From Dehalococcoidia bacterium SM23_28_2 (GTDB lineage Bacteria > Chloroflexota > Dehalococcoidia > SM23-28-2): 9,279 nucleotides of DNA. Below are positions 6,019 to 9,279 of the stretch, in pieces (position 1 is the first letter of the stretch; every line of letters starts with the position of its first letter). The DNA lies in contig LJUA01000058.1 of NCBI GenBank assembly GCA_001303545.1, positions 1-9,279 of the forward strand. Reading direction: 5' to 3'. The notes below the pieces were generated by a model that had not been told where the DNA came from, made no database searches, and was given only the letters and a program-made list of their open reading frames with translations. The translations under genes and the position numbers were made by a program.

Positions 6019-8292
6019 ATGGCCAGAGGGTTTGCGTCTCGGCGGCGAAGGATACGGCGGCTGAACGGCGGCCGTCAGCGGACAGGCGCTCGCTGGCTCT
6101 GGCTGGTCGGTGCCGCGGCGCTGCTGCTGCTGGCGGTCCTGGCCATCGGCGGCGGCATTTCCTTCGCCGTCTATTACCACTACGCGTCTGATCTGGAGCG
6201 GCCGGAGGTCGCCCTGGCTCGCAGCGGCTCGGCTGGCACCCGCATCTTCGACCGCAACGGCCACCTTCTGTACGAGTTCGTGGATCCTCTGTCCGGCCTG
6301 AGCAACCCCGTCCCCCTGTCGGAGATCTCTCCCTGGCTCATCTACGCCACCATCTCCACCGAGGACGCTAGCTTCTACGACAATCCAGGAGTGAACATCA
6401 AGGGATTGCTGCGGGCTGCCCTGGAGAACCTGACGCCCTTCGGGCCGGGCTTCCTGGAGGGCAGCGGCGGCAGCTCCATCACTCAGCAGTTGGTGAAGAA
6501 TGTCTACATCCCGCCGGAGGAGCGGACTGAACGGTCGCTGGGCCGGAAGATCAAGGAGGTGATCCTGGCCCTCGAGCTGAAGCGCCGCTACAGTGATGAT
6601 CAGATCTTGGAGTGGTACCTGAACCAGGTCTACTACGGCAACTTCGCCTCCGGCGCAGAGGCCGCCGCCTGGCGATACTTCGGCAAGCCGGCCAGGGATC
6701 TCAACCTGGCGGAAGCGGCGATGCTGGCCGGGATCCCTCAAGCCCCCGGCGATTACTCCCCTGCCATCCCCGAGAACCGACCGCAGGCCACTGTCCGTCA
6801 GCATTATGTGCTGGACCTGATGGTGAAGCACGGCTATATCACCCAGAGGCAGGCGGAGGAGGCCAAGCAGGAGGAGTTGTCTTTCGAGGAGGGAACATTC
6901 CCCATCCACGCGCCCCACTTCGTGTTCTATGTGAAGGACTTGATCACCAAGATGTGCGAGAAGGGGATGCTGGATCTGCCGGAGGACACCGATTGCTCTC
7001 AACTGGTGTACCGCGCCGGCCTGCGGGTCACGACCAGCCTCGACCTGCCGTTGCAGCAGAAAGCAGAGGCGATCATCGAGGAGAACATCAGCGCCGTCGA
7101 GGCCCGCTACGGCGGTCACAACGGCGCGGCGGTGGTCATCGAGCCGGCGACTGGAGAGATCCTGGCGATGGTGGGCAGTCGCAACTACTTCCGAGAGGAC
7201 ATCGAAGGCCAGGTGAACATCACCACCTCCGAACGCTCGCCAGGCTCCTCCGTCAAGGTTTATACCTATCTGACCGCCTTCCTCCAAGGCTGGACGGCAG
7301 CAACGGTAGTCAGGGATGAGCCCATCGACATCAAGTCGGAAAGTGGTCAGCCCATCCAGAACTGGAACTTCAAGTTCAAGGGGCCGGTCACCATACGCAC
7401 AGCCCTGGCCGAGTCGATCAACATCGCGGCCATAAGGACGATCCTGGCGGTAGGCGTTGAACGGGTCGTCGATACCGCTCACAAGATGGGCATCACCTCC
7501 CTCAGCGATCCCAGCCAATACGGTCCTGCCCTTACCCTTGGCGGCGGCGAGGTCAAGCTCCTCGACCACGCCTATGCGTACAGTGTCTTCGCCAACAACG
7601 GGCTGATGGTAGGGATGCCCACGGTGGAGGATCTGCCCTCGGGCTACCGGCAACTCGATCCGGTGGCCATCCTGAGGGTGGAGAACGCTCTGGGAACAGT
7701 GTTGTACCAGTATACGGGAGCCGATTCGCTGCAGGTGGTGCCGGCGCCCTACGCCTACGTGATCACCGATATCCTCTCCAAGAGCGCCATCCACTGGAGC
7801 GGCCTCACCATTTCCCGCCCGGCGGCCGCCAAGACAGGCACCAGCGAGAGATTCCGCGATGCTGTGGTGATGGGCTACACGTCCGATCGGGCGGTGGGCG
7901 TATGGATGGGCAACGCCGATGGCACCTACATGGCTGAGGGCACATTCAGCTTTGCCGGCTCCGGCCCCATATGGAAAGCGATAATGGAGGCCGCTCACGA
8001 AGGCATCGAGCCCCACGACTTCCCAGTGCCTGAAGGTGTGTATTTTGCCCCTTGCGCCGGCAGAACGGAGGTCTTTGTGGACGGGACCAGGTGCGACTAT
8101 GTGGCACCCAAGCCCAGCCCCACTCCAGCGCCCACCGGCACTCCCGGCGCGCGTCCCACTGGTACTCCGATTGTGCCATGGCCCGGCTTCACACCTACCC
8201 CCGTGGCTACTCCTGTAGCTACCCCTGTAGCTACCCCTGTGGCTACTCCTGCAGCCACGCCTGTCGGCACGCCCCTAGCCGGGCCGCCCTAA
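6019..8292 (+). CDS. Bifunctional class A penicillin-binding protein (GT51 transglycosylase/transpeptidase)
   Basis: It would polymerise lipid II into glycan strands and cross-link the stem peptides outside the membrane. The 757 residues comprise a basic cytoplasmic N-terminus (RRRRIRR), one membrane anchor (about 26-52), GT51 (about 75-260), a linker, a transpeptidase (about 365-660) and a Thr/Pro tail. GT51 motifs are STEDASFYDNPG (catalytic Glu115), GGSSITQQLVKN, RKIKEVILALELKRR and GIPQAPGDYSP. Transpeptidase motifs are SSVK (nucleophile Ser410), SIN (466-468) and KTG (605-607). The 'EDxxFxxHxG' histidine is Asn122 here. After the transpeptidase come two cysteines (679, 692) and a tail of TPVA-type repeats. 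The ATG follows the methyltransferase stop by 7 bases, with GGAGG immediately upstream. Confidence 0.96.
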   Translation: MARGFASRRRRIRRLNGGRQRTGARWLWLVGAAALLLLAVLAIGGGISFAVYYHYASDLERPEVALARSGSAGTRIFDRNGHLLYEFVDPLSGLSNPVPLSEISPWLIYATISTEDASFYDNPGVNIKGLLRAALENLTPFGPGFLEGSGGSSITQQLVKNVYIPPEERTERSLGRKIKEVILALELKRRYSDDQILEWYLNQVYYGNFASGAEAAAWRYFGKPARDLNLAEAAMLAGIPQAPGDYSPAIPENRPQATVRQHYVLDLMVKHGYITQRQAEEAKQEELSFEEGTFPIHAPHFVFYVKDLITKMCEKGMLDLPEDTDCSQLVYRAGLRVTTSLDLPLQQKAEAIIEENISAVEARYGGHNGAAVVIEPATGEILAMVGSRNYFREDIEGQVNITTSERSPGSSVKVYTYLTAFLQGWTAATVVRDEPIDIKSESGQPIQNWNFKFKGPVTIRTALAESINIAAIRTILAVGVERVVDTAHKMGITSLSDPSQYGPALTLGGGEVKLLDHAYAYSVFANNGLMVGMPTVEDLPSGYRQLDPVAILRVENALGTVLYQYTGADSLQVVPAPYAYVITDILSKSAIHWSGLTISRPAAAKTGTSERFRDAVVMGYTSDRAVGVWMGNADGTYMAEGTFSFAGSGPIWKAIMEAAHEGIEPHDFPVPEGVYFAPCAGRTEVFVDGTRCDYVAPKPSPTPAPTGTPGARPTGTPIVPWPGFTPTPVATPVATPVATPVATPAATPVGTPLAGPP
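8197..8280 (+). repeat. 12-base tandem repeat encoding the TPVA tail of the PBP
   Basis: Seven 12-base units encode TPVA four times, then TPAA, TPVG and TPLA. The second to fourth units (ACTCCTGTAGCT, ACCCCTGTAGCT, ACCCCTGTGGCT) differ by one or two bases; the last two have drifted. The repeat extends a disordered, Thr/Pro-rich extracytoplasmic tail. Repeats this similar tend to change copy number by slippage. Confidence 0.9.
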
Positions 8293-8347
8293 TCCCCTTC
8301 TAGGCCGGTTCCGCGTGGCGAGGCTGCCGTCGCTCAGTAGTCGGTCG

Positions 8348-8377
8348 TTGACATTCCACCAGGACTTGCGCTATGGC
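8348..8377 (+). promoter_or_regulatory. Possible promoter of the amino-acid permease gene
   Basis: A perfect TTGACA (8348-8353) is followed after 18 bases by TATGGC (8372-8377; only 3 of 6). A closer -10 match, TATAGT at 8386-8391, is too far from this -35. The A/T-richer patch here is the only such stretch between the PBP stop and the permease, which supports a promoter but not its exact boxes. No clear terminator was found after the PBP gene. Confidence 0.35.
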
Positions 8378-8434
8378 TGACAGGCTATAGTATTTAGGAT
8401 CGGCTTGCGATGAGTGATTCCTCCGGAGAGGGGA

Positions 8435-9279
8435 TTGCAGGAAGATAACGCTCAGCCAGGGGTTCACCGCGGTCGGCTTCCCGGCGACGTTTTCATCCGG
8501 CGGCCGCGAGTGCCCCGCCGCGGCTTGCACCGAGTGCTGGGCGTGCCGGGCCTGTTCAGCGCCGCCTACGGCAACGTCGGCTCCTCCATTTACTACGCCC
8601 TCGGTGTGGCCGCTCTCTTCGCCCTGGGCCTGACGCCTCTAGCCTTCGTCATCGCTGGCCTCATCTTCGGCTGTACCGCCCTGACCTACGCCGAGGGAAC
8701 CACGGCCATGCCGGAGGCCGGCGGCTCGGCGGTGTTCGCCCGCCGCGGCTTCAACGAGCTGTTCAGCTTCGTCGCCGGTTGGGCGCAGGTGCTCAACTTT
8801 GTGGTGACCATCGCCATATCTGCGTTCGCTGTGCCCAACTATCTGGCCGTTTTTGCCCCCATTCTGAAGACCTACCCTGCTAACGCCATCTGTGGTATCG
8901 GCGTGGTGGGCTTTCTAGCGGCCATCAATGTCATCGGGGTGAAGGAATCCTCCGGTGTCAACATTGGCCTGGCGGTGCTGGACTTGCTTACCCAGGCGTT
9001 CCTGGTGATTCTTGGGCTGTTCCTCCTGCTTAACATCGGTACCCTCATCGATAACGTGCACTGGGGCGTAGCTCCCACCTGGAACAAGCTGATAGTGGGC
9101 ATCGCCATCTCCATGATCGCCTACACCGGCATCGAGACGGTGTCTAACCTGGCGGAGGAGACGCGCAATCCAGCCAAGAATGTCCCCCGTTCCATGTTCG
9201 GCGTGTTCGGCGTGGTGCTCCTCATGTATAGCCTGCTTCCCCTTATCGCCCTCAGCGCCATGCCGGTGGAGGAAGTGGC
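8435..9279 (+). CDS. APC-family amino-acid permease, N-terminal part (runs off the window)
   Basis: The open frame continues to the last base with no stop. It encodes a basic N-terminus (DVFIRRPRVPRRGLHRVLG), then membrane segments of the amino acid/polyamine/organocation family. GLFSAAYGNVGSSIYYALG is the unwound TM1 substrate-binding region. FVIAGLIFGCTALTYAEGTTAMPEAGG covers TM2 and its loop, with further helices near 8750-8860, 8890-8950 and 8970-9040. IAYTGIETVSNLAEETRNPAKNVPR is the characteristic TM6 to loop segment. The transported amino acid cannot be told. The TTG at 8435 is preferred because GGAG lies 6 bases upstream; a GTG at 8414 is in the same frame after a stop at 8411-8413. 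An ATG at 8410 is in another frame and stops after 12 codons. Confidence 0.9.
   Translation, partial: MQEDNAQPGVHRGRLPGDVFIRRPRVPRRGLHRVLGVPGLFSAAYGNVGSSIYYALGVAALFALGLTPLAFVIAGLIFGCTALTYAEGTTAMPEAGGSAVFARRGFNELFSFVAGWAQVLNFVVTIAISAFAVPNYLAVFAPILKTYPANAICGIGVVGFLAAINVIGVKESSGVNIGLAVLDLLTQAFLVILGLFLLLNIGTLIDNVHWGVAPTWNKLIVGIAISMIAYTGIETVSNLAEETRNPAKNVPRSMFGVFGVVLLMYSLLPLIALSAMPVEEV

Noticed and set aside
5821..8016. 731-codon open frame on the minus strand
   Set aside because: It is antisense to the PBP and methyltransferase, whose motifs are unambiguous. Its product is low-complexity and matches nothing I know.
8410..8448. Short ATG frame (MSDSSGEGIAGR) before the permease
   Set aside because: It is 12 codons long and in a different frame from the permease. 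It could be a leader peptide or reflect a frameshift error in the permease N-terminus, but nothing here decides it.

Overview
The window is a compact, GC-rich bacterial segment with no rRNA, tRNA, insertion sequence or CRISPR array that I can see. Short gaps, many GTG starts, Thr/Pro linkers of the TPxxTP type in exported proteins, and a gatC-gatA pair without gatB alongside suggest an uncultured Chloroflexota-like bacterium. That placement is an inference and not secure. No gene-free stretch exceeds 300 bases; the largest is the 206-base divergent region 5059-5264.

Left end (1-2680). The 3' end of an inositol-monophosphatase-family gene enters on the + strand and meets a convergent minus-strand operon. 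That operon, in transcription order, is a good sigma70-type promoter (2678-2650), gatC, gatA, a C_GCAxxG_C_C redox protein, and a 76-residue protein of unknown function. The redox gene is the main discovery. Its reading frame carries an in-frame TGA exactly where the family has its first conserved cysteine. A two-part stem-loop with the geometry of a bacterial SECIS element begins six bases after the TGA. I therefore annotate it as a selenoprotein (386-844). A plain ORF call would give a truncated 130-residue protein starting at a TTG.

Middle (2680-5060). Three further minus-strand genes follow: a haloalkane dehalogenase of the DhaA/LinB type with a complete catalytic pentad, a lipoprotein cyclophilin (peptidyl-prolyl isomerase), and the mechanosensitive channel MscL with a four-cysteine zinc-ribbon tail. 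A 12-bp perfect hairpin separates the dehalogenase from the gat operon.

Right end (5265-9279), + strand. A class I SAM-dependent methyltransferase lies 7 bases upstream of a bifunctional class A penicillin-binding protein (GT51 plus transpeptidase) whose tail is a TPVA repeat encoded by a 12-base tandem repeat. An APC-family amino-acid permease then runs off the window.

Apart from the gat-selenoprotein operon and the methyltransferase-PBP pair, the genes look like independent housekeeping or envelope units rather than one pathway. The Sec machinery (SelA, SelB, SelD, tRNA-Sec) is not in the window, so the selenoprotein call needs it to exist elsewhere in the genome.
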